Shown here: positions 26,642 through 36,077 of the stretch, piece by piece | Layout of the letters: each line of letters starts with the position of its first letter | Position numbering within the stretch: the stretch's first letter is position 1 | DNA from: Solidesulfovibrio carbinoliphilus subsp. oakridgensis | GTDB lineage: Bacteria; Desulfobacterota; Desulfovibrionia; Desulfovibrionales; Desulfovibrionaceae | Direction of reading: 5' to 3' | DNA: 64,000 nt | Assembly: GCF_000177215.2 (NCBI RefSeq) | Contig: NZ_CM001368.1 | Location: 1,674,001 to 1,738,000 of the forward strand | Position numbers and translations under genes: made by a program | Notes under the pieces: model-generated | What the model was told of the DNA's origin: nothing | Seen by the model: only the letters and a program-made list of their open reading frames with translations | The model's database searches: none

Positions 26642-27718
26642 ATGACCGATACGCCTGAAAAAGAAGCCCTGCCGCCGGTTCTTCCTTCCGGGGACGCCGG
26701 CCTTCCGCCCCCCTCCGCCGCCGGCCCGGACGACGCCGCGGCCGGGACGCCGGCCCTTGCCGCGTCGCCGGAGGCCCCGCCGGCCGATGCGCCGTCCGTG
26801 CCGTCCGTGCCGGCCGACGCCTTGCCCCCCGCGCCCCCGACGCCGCCCCCGCCCGGCGGCTCGGCCGGGGACATGAAGGAAGCGCCGCTCCTCGAGCATC
26901 TGCTCGAACTGCGCACGCGCCTGGTGCGGTGCCTGATCGCCGTGGCCGTGGGCTTCGGCGCCTGCTACGCCTTTGCCGAGCGGCTCCTTGGCGTACTTCT
27001 GAAGCCCCTGATCGACGTCATGCCGAGCGGCAGCAAGCTCATCGCCACCGGCCTGCCCGAGACGTTTTTCACGGTCATGAAGCTCGCGCTCGTGGCCGGG
27101 GCCTTCGTGGTCAGCCCGTACATCTTCTACCAGCTCTGGCGGTTCGTGGCCCCGGGCCTCTACAAGGAAGAGCGCAAGCTCATCGTGCCCATCGCCATCG
27201 CCACGGCGGTCTTCTTTGTGGGCGGGGCGCTGTTCGGCTATTTCGTCGTCTTCCCCTTCGGGTTCAAGTTCTTCGTGGACTACGCCTCGGACTACATCAC
27301 CGTCATGCCCACCATCAGCGCCTATTTCTCGCTGGCGGTGACGCTCCTTTTCGCCTTCGGCCTCATCTTCGAGCTGCCGGTCTTCATCTTTTTCCTGACG
27401 AGCCTCGGGCTTGTCACCACCAAGGCCCTGCGCAAGTTCCGCCGCTGGGCCATCCTTCTGAGCTTCATCGTCTCCGCCATGCTGACCCCGACCCCGGACG
27501 CCATCAACCAGCTCCTCATGGCCGGGCCCATGTGCGCCCTCTACGAACTCGGCATCTGGGTGTCCTGGTTCGTGGACAAGTCGCGCAAGGAGGAAAAGGC
27601 GGCCAAGGAACGGGCCGAGGCCGAAGCCGCCGCGACCGCCGCCGCGGGGCCCGCGCCCGGGCAGGAAACGCCCGGGGCCGAAGCCGGCCCGACCGATACG
27701 GAGTCCCGGGCGGGCTAG
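26642..27718 (+). CDS. tatC: Sec-independent protein translocase TatC with extended N-terminus
   Basis: 358 residues; TatC is usually about 250. The core begins near residue 80 with LLEHLLELRTRLVRC, followed by six membrane spans and the conserved VSPYIFYQLWRFVAPGLYKEER. The first 78 residues are a Pro/Ala/Asp-rich extension, and the last 45 a Lys/Glu/Ala-rich tail. The N-terminus is cytoplasmic in TatC, so the extension would face the cytoplasm. TatC recognises twin-arginine signals; FdhA and HynB in this window carry such signals. AGGAGCGC precedes the ATG. No tatA or tatB is next to it. Confidence 0.93.
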   Translation: MTDTPEKEALPPVLPSGDAGLPPPSAAGPDDAAAGTPALAASPEAPPADAPSVPSVPADALPPAPPTPPPPGGSAGDMKEAPLLEHLLELRTRLVRCLIAVAVGFGACYAFAERLLGVLLKPLIDVMPSGSKLIATGLPETFFTVMKLALVAGAFVVSPYIFYQLWRFVAPGLYKEERKLIVPIAIATAVFFVGGALFGYFVVFPFGFKFFVDYASDYITVMPTISAYFSLAVTLLFAFGLIFELPVFIFFLTSLGLVTTKALRKFRRWAILLSFIVSAMLTPTPDAINQLLMAGPMCALYELGIWVSWFVDKSRKEEKAAKERAEAEAAATAAAGPAPGQETPGAEAGPTDTESRAG

Positions 27719-28250
27719 GCCGGCCGGCACATGGCGGAATCTTCCGGGCCTCCGGCGAGGCCCGGCCGTCGTCGCCGTCCACCGGGGCCGGACGCCCGTC
27801 CGGCCCCGACCTTGACAAGACCCTCTTTTCACGACATACGTAGGATACAGGCAACGGTCGCCGCCACACGGCAGGCTTCATGACCGGATCGCCCGGGCCG
27901 CCTGGAAACCTTCCGCAAACAGGCCGGCTTCCCGGGACGACCGCGTTCCCGCCGTCCGCGACCGCTTGACCCTGACGACCACTGACGCACTGCGGCGTCC
28001 TGTCCGGCCGCCCTGCCCGGGTGCGCGCCGGAGATTCGGACGATCTTCCGACGCCCTGACGCGTCCCCCCGCCGCCGGCTGTCGGCGACCGGGGATGGTA
28101 TCCTCTCGCCACGCGAGCCACTCCACCCTGCGGACGACCGAGAACGGCCCGACTCCTTGGGCTATGGCCCCACCGCCGCAACCATGCGTCCCCGCCCGGG
28201 GGACGCCGGCGTACCCGGCCTTCTCGGCGTTGCCACGCCATGGAGCGACG
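27719..28250. other. 532-base region without a recognised gene
   Basis: No coding signal or family match is visible on either strand. A candidate sigma70 promoter is TTGACA at 27812-27817, a 17-base spacer, then CATACG at 27835-27840. That would leave a leader of roughly 400 bases before the 3D-domain gene, which is unusually long. A GC hairpin (CGGGCCTC / GAGGCCCG near 27746-27765) follows tatC. Confidence 0.4.
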
Positions 28251-28748
28251 ATGCGAAACGCCAGTATCCTCTTCACCACCGTGACGCTGCTCGTCACGGC
28301 CCTCGCCCTCCCCGGTTGCGCCGCGACCAAGGCTGCCAAGACGACCGACGGCTCCGCTTCAAACCCGCAACAGGCCGCCATCGGCCACCTGGACGATCCG
28401 GACAACCTCTTTGCGAGCGCCACGCCCGCCAGCGACGCCAAGGCCCTGCGGGTCAAGGCCATGGCCTACACCGGCTGTTCGCCCAGAAAGAAGTCCAAGC
28501 GCACGCCGCGCGGGGCCTGGGGCGATCCCCTGACCCGGGACGCCAAGGCCGTGGCCGTCTCGCCCGACCTGCTCGAAATGGGCCTGGACCGGGGGGACGT
28601 GATCAGCATCGAGGGCCTGCCCGGCAAATACAAGGTCCTTGACGTCATGCACGACCGCCACGACAAGAGCATCGACATCTTCTACGGGGACGACCAGTGC
28701 GGGGCCCTGCAGTGGGGCAAGCGGACCCTGACCATCACCTGGCAGTGA
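28251..28748 (+). CDS. 3D-domain lipoprotein
   Basis: 165 residues. The leader ends in a lipobox (LALPGC) with the lipidated Cys near residue 23. The 3D domain (beta barrel related to MltA/Rpf C-termini) occupies about residues 70-165. It has the sequence VKAMAYTGC, AVSPDLLEMGLDRGDVISI and VLDVMHDRHDKSIDIFYGD, which carry the characteristic Asp residues. Such proteins act on peptidoglycan. TGGAGCGACG precedes the ATG. It is monocistronic. Confidence 0.8.
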   Translation: MRNASILFTTVTLLVTALALPGCAATKAAKTTDGSASNPQQAAIGHLDDPDNLFASATPASDAKALRVKAMAYTGCSPRKKSKRTPRGAWGDPLTRDAKAVAVSPDLLEMGLDRGDVISIEGLPGKYKVLDVMHDRHDKSIDIFYGDDQCGALQWGKRTLTITWQ

Positions 28749-28871
28749 CCGCCGCCGGCCGGGCAACAGCCCGCCAAGTCCGGGCCCGGCCCAGCCCCGG
28801 TGACATGCGGGAAAGCCTTGCCCTTTCCTTGAGGCGGGTGTTCGTCCGTTGCGCGGCGGACAGCGGCGCCC

Positions 28872-29075
28872 TTACGGCAGGAGTTCGACCAGCACGTAGC
28901 GGGCGGCGAAGCCCAGGGCGTAGACGCAGATCAGGGCGAGAAAAAACGTCGTGAAAAGGCTCGCGCCCGCCGGCCGGCCCTCGGCCCGGCGGCCAAGGAC
29001 AAAGCCGAGGACCACGGCCACGGCAATACCGAGGCCAAGGGCCAGTCCCACTTGCAGCAACGACACCTCGGCCAT
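28872..29075 (-). CDS. Small two-span membrane protein
   Basis: 67 residues. Two hydrophobic helices (about 6-27 and 40-62) flank a basic loop (GRRAEGRPAG), giving a hairpin topology. The N-terminus is MAEVSLLQVGLALGLGI. GGAGAGGAGGGG stands directly upstream of the ATG. No known family is recognised and no neighbour suggests a function: it is convergent with the 3D-domain lipoprotein and has a repeat array upstream. Confidence 0.7.
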   Translation of the reverse strand: MAEVSLLQVGLALGLGIAVAVVLGFVLGRRAEGRPAGASLFTTFFLALICVYALGFAARYVLVELLP

Positions 29076-29234
29076 GTCCCCTCCTCTCCGTCAGGCAGCC
29101 CTTCCGCCGGCCCCAGGCGACGCCGCGCCGCCTGGCACCCCACCGCCCGCGTCCCAGCCTTTCGCCTGACAACGCGCCAACTCACTCCACACGATTCACC
29201 CCTTTCGACACGACCGCCCCCCACCCCCTTCCCC

Positions 29235-29388
29235 CATCCAGGGGGTCCGGGGGGGATGATCCCCCCCGGCAGGTCCAGGGCAGCGCCCTGGCGGGGTCCG
29301 GGGCAGAGCCCCGGCGGGGTCTGGGGCGGCGCCCCAGCGGAGAGGTCCAGGAGAGGCAGCGCCTCTCCTGGCCGCCGGAGGCATCCCT
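29235..29388. repeat. GC-rich hairpin repeat array, copy 2
   Basis: Five consecutive palindromes are visible: CCGGGGGGGATGATCCCCCCCGG, CCAGGGCAGCGCCCTGG, CCGGGGCAGAGCCCCGG, CTGGGGCGGCGCCCCAG, and CCAGGAGAGGCAGCGCCTCTCCTGG. Each is joined by 'GGGT' or 'GGT', and the array ends GCCGCCGGAGGCATC. It lies immediately after the gltA stop, with the conserved end next to the stop codon. Confidence 0.85.
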
Positions 29389-29393
29389 TGCCG

Positions 29394-30680
29394 CTACCGC
29401 TGGTCCAGGGGAATGTAGGGCCGGCGGGGGGGGCCGATGTAGATCTGGCGCGGCCGGTGGATGCGGGTGGTGGGGTCCCTGTTCTCCTCGCGCCAGTGGG
29501 CGATCCAGCCGGGCATGCGGCCGATGGCGAACATGACCGGGAACATGTTGACCGGGATGCCGAGGGCCCGCAGGATGATGCCGGAATAGAAGTCCACGTT
29601 GGGATAGAGCTTGCGGGACTGGAAGTACTCGTCCGACAGGGCCGTTTCCTCGAGTTCCAGGGCGATGTCCATGAGCGGATCGTGGATGCCGGACTGGAAG
29701 ACCAGTTCGTGGGCGGCCTTTTTGAGGACCCGGGCCCGGGGATCGAAGTTCTTGTAGACCCGGTGGCCAAATCCCATGAGCCGGGTTTCCTTGCGCTTGA
29801 CCATCTCCAGGAAGGTTTTGACCTTGTGGCGGCCGGAGAGGATCTGGGTGAGCATCTCGATGACCGCCGCGTTGGCCCCGCCGTGGAGCCGGCCCCACAG
29901 GGCGCAGATGCCCGACGACACACTGGCGAAGAGATTGGCCTGGGTGGAGCCGACCATGCGCACGGTGGAGCAGGAGCAGTTCTGCTCGTGGTCGGCGTGG
30001 ACCACGAGAAACAGCGACAGGGCCGAGACGGCCTGGGGCGTGGGTTCGTAGTCGCGGTTGGGCACCGAGAACATCATGTGCAGGAAATTGCGGCAATAGC
30101 TCAGGTTCGGATCCGGGTACATGAAGGGCAGACCAAGCGATTTGCGGTAGCTGAAGGCGGCGATGGTGCGGACCTTGCTGATGAGCTTGGCCACGGCCAT
30201 GGTGAACTCGTCCATGCTCTGGATTTCGAGGAGTTCGGGATGGTAGTTGCCGAGCGAATTGATCACGGCCGAAAGGATGGCCATGGGCTGGCCGCCGGGC
30301 GGAAACCCGTCGAAATGGTGGAGCAGGCCCTCGTGGAGCAGCTCGTGGTCCGAGAGCAGGGCCCGGAAGACCGTACGTTCTTCGGCGGTCGGCAGCTTGC
30401 CGAAAATGAGCAGCATGGCCGTTTCGATAAACGAGCTTTTCTCCGCCAACTGCTCGATGGGAAGGCCGCGGTAGCGCAGGATGCCCTTTTCGCCGTCCAC
30501 AAAGGTGATGGCCGACTGGCAGGAGCCGGTGTTGGCGTAGCCGGGGTCAAAGGTCAAAAGACCCATGTCTTTTTCGAGCGAGGTGACGTCGATGCCGACC
30601 TCGCCCTCGGAACCGACCAGCACGGGCAGTTCCAGGGTCTTGTCGCCATAGGTCAGGGTGGCGGTTTTGCGTTCGCGCAT
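29394..30680 (-). CDS. gltA: Citrate synthase (type II)
   Basis: 428 residues. It condenses acetyl-CoA and oxaloacetate to citrate. Catalytic regions are in order: GFPPGGQPMAIL near residue 125, the His of HEQNCSCSTVR near 228, LWGRLHGGANAAV near 263 and MGFGHRVYKNFDPRA near 305. The N-terminal beta domain (TLTYGDKTLELPVLVGSEG) marks the long, hexameric type. GAGGAGTCCC precedes ATG 30680. A candidate -10 (TATACT on the minus strand, 30759-30764) lies about 80 bases upstream. The gene is followed by the hairpin array at 29235-29388. Confidence 0.95.
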   Translation of the reverse strand: MRERKTATLTYGDKTLELPVLVGSEGEVGIDVTSLEKDMGLLTFDPGYANTGSCQSAITFVDGEKGILRYRGLPIEQLAEKSSFIETAMLLIFGKLPTAEERTVFRALLSDHELLHEGLLHHFDGFPPGGQPMAILSAVINSLGNYHPELLEIQSMDEFTMAVAKLISKVRTIAAFSYRKSLGLPFMYPDPNLSYCRNFLHMMFSVPNRDYEPTPQAVSALSLFLVVHADHEQNCSCSTVRMVGSTQANLFASVSSGICALWGRLHGGANAAVIEMLTQILSGRHKVKTFLEMVKRKETRLMGFGHRVYKNFDPRARVLKKAAHELVFQSGIHDPLMDIALELEETALSDEYFQSRKLYPNVDFYSGIILRALGIPVNMFPVMFAIGRMPGWIAHWREENRDPTTRIHRPRQIYIGPPRRPYIPLDQR

Positions 30681-30814
30681 GGGACTCCTCGTTTCCACTT
30701 TTCCGGGAGAACGGCCTGAAGCGGCGCGGTGCTTGGGATTGCGGATCGTTTGGCCGGCAGTATAGGAAAAAAATTCGGTCTTGTCTTCCTGGCGGTCGCG
30801 TCGTCGGCCGAGGG

Positions 30815-31687
30815 TCAGGCCCAGACCATCTGCCGCCAGTCCAGGGCGGGGGCGAGGTGGCCGTGCTGGCGGGCCAGCAGTTCGAGGGGAGCCAGCGCCA
30901 GGGCCGCCACCTCGGGCGCGTAGCCGGCCAGGCCGTCGGCGTCGAACTCGGCCAGATAGTGGTTGCACCGCCGGCAAACCATGACCCGCTCGGCGTCGCA
31001 GCCGGGCACGGCGTAGACCTGGCCGGACGGACCGGGAGCCTCGCAAAAGGGACACTCCCGGCGGGTGAACCGCCAGGTGGCGGCGCACAGGGAGCAGGTC
31101 ATCTCCCCGCCGCCGGGCACCCGGCGCATGATCCCCGGCCAGGAGCCGCAGACCGGACAATAGCCCCGGTTCCAGGCCGCGTCGGCCACTAGCCGGCCAA
31201 GCCGGCGGCCCAGGGCCATGGCCAGGGGGGTCAGGACCTGCACCCCGAAAAAGCCGAGCACGCGCGGATCGACGCCGAGAGCCCCGGCCGCGCGCACGAC
31301 CATTTCGCGCCGGTCGCCAAGGAGCGCCCGGGCCAGGCCGGCGAGGAAGCCCGCATCGGCCGCCACGGCCCGGCCGATGGCCAAAAGATCGGAGCGGACT
31401 TCGCGAAATCCGGCCGCCAGGACCGGCTCCAGCACCTCGTGGGAACGGCCAAGCGCCACGGCGTCCAAGGGAAACTCGTCGCGCGGCAAAAGGCAGGCCC
31501 CAAGGCCCAGCCGGGCCGGTTCGACCACCGGCCTGGGCCCGTCCCCGGCCTGGCAGGCCAGGACCGCGACCAGGGACGGACGGGCCAGGAGCAGCCCCAG
31601 GAACGGATCGACAAAGGCCCGGACGTGGGGGCGCTCCCGCCGCAGCCGGTCCACGTCCCGGGCGATGGATACGGAAAATTCGGCCAT
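30815..31687 (-). CDS. FdhE-like formate dehydrogenase accessory protein, first paralogue
   Basis: 290 residues. FdhE proteins bind formate dehydrogenase and help cofactor assembly and sulfuration in the cytoplasm. The helical N-terminal half is followed by a double zinc-ribbon region with four CxxC pairs: CPVCGSWPG near residue 174, CSLC, CPFC and CRRC. GREGG-type features of the family are replaced by RRVPGGGEMTCSLC. AAGGAGGCGTC precedes ATG 31687. It is divergent from fdhA across a 420-base gap. A different FdhE-like protein follows fdhB, so each may serve a different dehydrogenase. Confidence 0.82.
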   Translation of the reverse strand: MAEFSVSIARDVDRLRRERPHVRAFVDPFLGLLLARPSLVAVLACQAGDGPRPVVEPARLGLGACLLPRDEFPLDAVALGRSHEVLEPVLAAGFREVRSDLLAIGRAVAADAGFLAGLARALLGDRREMVVRAAGALGVDPRVLGFFGVQVLTPLAMALGRRLGRLVADAAWNRGYCPVCGSWPGIMRRVPGGGEMTCSLCAATWRFTRRECPFCEAPGPSGQVYAVPGCDAERVMVCRRCNHYLAEFDADGLAGYAPEVAALALAPLELLARQHGHLAPALDWRQMVWA

Positions 31688-32107
31688 GACGCCTCCTTGG
31701 CCGCTCCCCCCCGCGGGGCCGGCGGGTCCGGCACGAGGCGGCGGCGGCCGGCCCTGGCACAGGACAGGGCGGCGGGCCGGCCGCCGCCTCCGGTCCCCCG
31801 GCGATGCCAAGATTCCGGCCGGGCGTCAATGCGGTGTCGCCCCCGTCGCGACGCGGCCCGCAACCCCCCTCTTTTTTTTGATCTATTTAAAATAACTTAA
31901 CATTATTTGGAGGGATAAAAGTTGCCTATCACGGCATTTTTCCTGGGGAAACCGTGACAGTTGGTGTCAGAAGTAAAGCAATGCGGTTTGTTTTGACCCG
32001 GCCGCACTCCTTTTTTTAGAAAAGTCGTGTGCCTGTTTTGACATAGCGTAAAGTGAACCCGGACGGATGTCCGCCCGGGAATTGGGGAAAGGGAAAAAGG
32101 AGGCGGC
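31688..32107. promoter_or_regulatory. Divergent control region between the FdhE-like gene and fdhA
   Basis: The first part is GC-rich; 31868-32060 is AT-rich. It contains the inverted repeat TGACA-N5-TGTCA at 31955-31969 and a TTGACA at 32037-32042 without a good -10. No gene is seen. A sigma54 pattern was looked for and not found. Confidence 0.4.
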
Positions 32108-35100
32108 ATGGGCATTTCGCGAAGAGGTTTCATGAAACTGACGGGCGCCGGGATCGCCTGCCTGGGGCTCAAGGACCTGGGCTTCGATCCCCGTCCGGCG
32201 GCGGCGTACGCCACGACGCTACGCATCGAAGGGGCCAAGGAATACCAGTCCACGTGCCCGTTTTGCTCCTGCGGGTGCAGCATCCTGATGTTCGTCAAGG
32301 ACGGCAAGTTCATCAGCTCCGAGGGCGACCCGGACTATCCGGTCAGCGAAGGGGCGCTTTGCCCCAAGGGCGCGGCCTTTCATGCCATGCACGTCAGCCA
32401 CCACCGGGTCTTGAAACCCCGCTACCGGGCTCCGGGCAGCGACAAGTGGGAGGAAAAGGACTGGGACTTCGTCCTGGACCGCATCGCCCATCGGGTGAAA
32501 GAGACGCGCGACCGCGATTTCACCGAGAAAAACGACAAGGGCCAGACCGTCAACCGGGTCGAATCCATCTTCCAACTCGGCACCTCCCAGATGGACAACG
32601 AGGAATGCGCCGTCAGCCACCAAATGCTCAGAAGCCTGGGGGTCGTTTATTTCGACCACCAGGCCCGGGTCTGACACTCGCCCACTGTACCGGCTCTGGC
32701 AGAGTCGTTCGGACGCGGCGCGATGACCCAGCACTGGATTGACATCAAGAATTCCGACGCCATCCTCATCATGGGGAGCAACGCGGCGGAGCACCACCCC
32801 ATCTCGTTCAAGTGGGTGCTCAAGGCCAAGGATGCCGGGGCCCCGGTCATCCATGTGGACCCCAAATTCTCCCGTACTTCGGCCAGAAGCGATTTCCACG
32901 TGCCCCTTCGTTCCGGAACGGACATCGCGTTTCTGGGCGGTATGATGAAGTACATCCTGGAAAAGGATCTCATCCACAAGGACTACGTGGTCGAGTACAC
33001 CAACGCCGCCTTCATCGTCGGCGACGGGTACGAATTCAAGGACGGCCTGTTTTCCGGCTTCGATCCGGCCACCAAGCGCTACGACCAGAAGAAATGGGCC
33101 TTTGCCATGGACGAGAACGGGATACCGAAGCGCGACAAGACGCTCAAGGATCCCCGTTGCGTCTACCAGCTCCTCAAAAAACACTATGCCCGCTACGACA
33201 TGGACACCGTGTCCTCGATCACCGGTGTTTCCAAGGATAACCTGGAAAAAGTCTATTCCATCTACTCGGCCACGGGCAAACCCGACAAGGCCGGCACCAT
33301 GATGTACGCCCTGGGCTGGACCCAGCACAGCGTGGGCGTGCAGAACATCCGCTGCGCCGGCATCATCCAGCTCCTTTTGGGCAACATCGGCGTGGCCGGC
33401 GGCGGCGTCAACGCGCTTCGCGGCGAACCCAACGTTCAGGGCTCCACGGACCATGCCATCCTGTGGCACATCCTTCCCGGCTACAACGCCGTGCCGACCA
33501 CGGCTTGGCCGACGCTGGCCGACTACAACAAGGCCAACACGCCGGTGTCCAAGGACCCGAAGAGCGCCAACTGGTGGGCCAACAGGCCCAAGTACATGGC
33601 GAGCCTGCTCAAAGCCTGGTATGGCGACGCAGCCACGGCCGAGAACGAATTCGGCTACGGCTGGCTGCCCAAGGTCGAGCCGGGCGTGGACTACGCCAGC
33701 CTCTACCTGTTCGACCGTATGTATAAGGGCAAGGTGCGGGGCGGCTTCATCTACGGCCACAACCCGGCCCAGTCCATGCCCAATACGCATAAGATCCGAA
33801 AGGCCCTGACCCAACTCGACTGGTTGGTGGTGGGCGAGGCCCACGACACCGAGACCTCATCGTTCTGGCATCAGCCGGGCTATGATCCCAAAAACGTCAA
33901 GACAGAGGTGTTCCTGCTGCCGTCGTGCCAGCGCGGCGAAAAGGACGGCACCACGTCCAACTCCGGCCGCTGGCACATGTGGCACTACAAGGGCTACGAG
34001 CCCATGGGCGTCAGCCGGCCGATGGGATGGATGGTGGTCGAGATCATGAAGCGGGTCAAGGCCCTGTACCAGAAAGACGGCGGCGCCTTCCCGGCCCCCA
34101 TCGTCAACCTCGACTGGTACCCGGAATACGACGCCGACTTCATAGCGAAAAAGATCAACGGCTGGTACACCCAAGACGTCACTGTGGGGGACAAGACGTA
34201 CAAGAAGGGCGAGCAGGTAGCCAGCTTCGCCTTTCTGCGCGACGACGGCTCCACCACGTCCATGAACTGGCTCTACACCGGCTGCTACGGTCCAGCCGGC
34301 AACCTGGCCAAGCGTCGCGACCACTCGCAAACGCCCATGCAGGCCAAGATCGGACTCTTCCCGAACTACTCCTGGGCCTGGCCGGTCAACCGGCGCATCA
34401 TCTACAACCGCGCTTCCGTGGACGTTACCGGCAAGCCGTTCAACCCGGCCAAGACCGTCATCGCCTGGGAAGACGGCAAGTGGGTCGGAGACATTCCGGA
34501 CGGCCCGTGGCCGCCCATGGCCGACCCCAAGGGCAAGTACCCGTTTATCATGCACACCGAAGGCCACGGCCAGCTTTACGGCCCCGGCCGGGTGGACGGG
34601 CCCTTCCCCGAGCACTACGAGCCGGCCGAGACCCCGGTCACGGTCAACCCGTTCTCGAAACAGATGAGCAACCCCTGCATCAAGATCATCGACAGCGACA
34701 TGGACGTCCTGGCCAAAAACGGCGATCCGCGCTTCCCCATCGTGCTGACCACCTACAGCATGACCGAACACTGGTGCGGCGGCGGCGACACGCGCAACAC
34801 CCCGCCACTCCTTGAAGCCGAGCCCCAGCTCTACATCGAGATGAGCCAGGAGCTGGCCAAGGAAAAAGGCATCAAAAACGGCGACCCGGTGGTCATCGAA
34901 AGCCTGCGAGGCAAGGTCGAGGCCATCGCCATGGTCACGGTGCGCATGACTCCGCTCCAGATCCAGGGCAAGACCGTCCACCTCGTGGGCATGCCTTTCT
35001 GCTTCGGCTGGACCACGCCCGGCGTCGGGGACGCCACCAACCGGCTCACCGTGTCGGTCGGCGATCCCAACACCACCATTCCGGAGTACAAGGCCTGCCT

Positions 35101-35146
35101 GGTCAACCTGCGCAAGGCCGACAAGGTGACGGAGCTTGCCGTTTAA
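32108..35146 (+). CDS. fdhA: Formate dehydrogenase alpha subunit, selenocysteine-containing, Tat-exported
   Basis: 1012 residues once the in-frame TGA at 32672-32674 is read as selenocysteine (residue 189). Downstream, the frame continues HSPTVPALAESFGRGAMT, the classic 'V-U-H-S-P' active-site context of Sec formate dehydrogenases. The N-terminus has a twin-arginine signal (SRRGFMKL). The [4Fe-4S] site is CPFCSCGCS...CPKG near residues 53-90. It oxidises formate at a W/Mo bis-pterin site in the periplasm and passes electrons to FdhB. The C-terminal molybdopterin-binding domain ends near VVIESLRGKVEAIAMVT. AAAGGAGGCGGC precedes the ATG. Conventional gene callers would split it in two. Confidence 0.95.
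32675..32715 (+). promoter_or_regulatory. Candidate bacterial SECIS hairpin in fdhA
   Basis: Just after the TGA, GGCTC (32692-32696) pairs with GAGTC (32702-32706) around the loop TGGCA. The apical loop sits 22-27 bases after the UGA and contains a GG, as bacterial SelB-binding hairpins usually do. The lower stem is imperfect by eye. Confidence 0.55.
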
Positions 35147-35203
35147 AACCGCAACGCGGCCGGGGCCCCCGGGTTCCCGGCCGCGTCATCAAGGGAGCGC
35201 GCC

Positions 35204-35932
35204 ATGCCCAAAACGTTTTTCATCGACACCTCACGGTGCACGGCCTGCCGGGGTTGCCAGGTGGCCTGCAAGGAATGGCACGAGCATGTGGCCGTGCCCA
35301 CCCGTCAGCGCGGAACCCACCAGAATCCGCCCGACTTCACGCCGCAAAACTTCAAGATCGTCCGGTTTGCCGAGCACAAGATCGACGGCAAGATCAAATG
35401 GCTCTTTTTCCCGGACCAGTGCCGCCATTGCGTCAGCCCCCCCTGCAAGGACGCGGCCGACGCCTACGTCCCCGGGGCCATCCTGCAGGACGAGGCCACC
35501 GGAGCGGTGCTCTACACCGACAAGACCAAGCAGCTGACCATCGACCAGGCCCGGGAAGTCCAGGACGTCTGCCCCTACCACATCCCCGTGCGGGATCAGG
35601 ATTCGGGCCTGCTCACCAAATGCGACTGGTGCATCGACCGCCAGCGGGCCGGCATGCTGCCCGCCTGTGTCAAGACCTGCTGCACCGGGGCCATGAGCAT
35701 AGGCGAACGGGCCGACATGCTGGCCCTGGCCCGGCAGACCCTGGCCAAGGTCAAGGAGACCCATCCCAAGGCGGAACTTTTGGACGAGGACTTCATCAAC
35801 GTCATCTACCTCGTCACCGAGCCGCGCACCCTCTACCACGAATACGCCGAGCGCCGGGAGCCCAAGGGCCCCATGACCCGGCAGGCCTTCCTGGCCATGC
35901 TGGCCCGGCCCGTGACCCGGATGCGGGGCTAG
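35204..35932 (+). CDS. fdhB: Formate dehydrogenase iron-sulfur (beta) subunit
   Basis: 242 residues. The ferredoxin-type protein carries four [4Fe-4S] clusters that move electrons from FdhA to periplasmic cytochrome c. Cys motifs are CTACRGCQVACKEWH near residue 11, CRHCVSPPC near 73, and CDWCIDRQRAGMLPACVKTCC near 141. There is no signal peptide, so it is carried out by the FdhA Tat signal. No membrane anchor is present in the protein or its neighbours, so the enzyme is a soluble periplasmic heterodimer like D. vulgaris FdhAB. AAGGGAGCGC precedes the ATG. Confidence 0.93.
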   Translation: MPKTFFIDTSRCTACRGCQVACKEWHEHVAVPTRQRGTHQNPPDFTPQNFKIVRFAEHKIDGKIKWLFFPDQCRHCVSPPCKDAADAYVPGAILQDEATGAVLYTDKTKQLTIDQAREVQDVCPYHIPVRDQDSGLLTKCDWCIDRQRAGMLPACVKTCCTGAMSIGERADMLALARQTLAKVKETHPKAELLDEDFINVIYLVTEPRTLYHEYAERREPKGPMTRQAFLAMLARPVTRMRG

Positions 35933-36077
35933 CGCCGCATCCCCGGATTCGAGCACGCGGATTTTGGGGCGGCAAGGGAGAACGTCTCCGTATCGGCCGC
36001 CGCCGCATTCCAAGGGCCGTCCCGCCCGCCAGCTGCCAATGGCGGGCGGGACGGCTCCTTTTTCCAAGGATCACCCC

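Noticed and set aside
27719-28250. Minus-strand open frames across the long gap after tatC
   Set aside because: They overlap one another in several frames, are Arg/Pro-rich, and have no ribosome site or family resemblance.
30681-31829. 811-residue form of citrate synthase
   Set aside because: The extension runs antiparallel in frame through the FdhE-like gene and is Arg/Gly/Pro-rich noise. ATG 30680 has a good ribosome site and gives a normal citrate synthase.
32723-35146. Separate formate dehydrogenase gene starting at ATG 32723
   Set aside because: The frame is continuous with the upstream 188 codons apart from one TGA in the exact selenocysteine context, so it is one gene.
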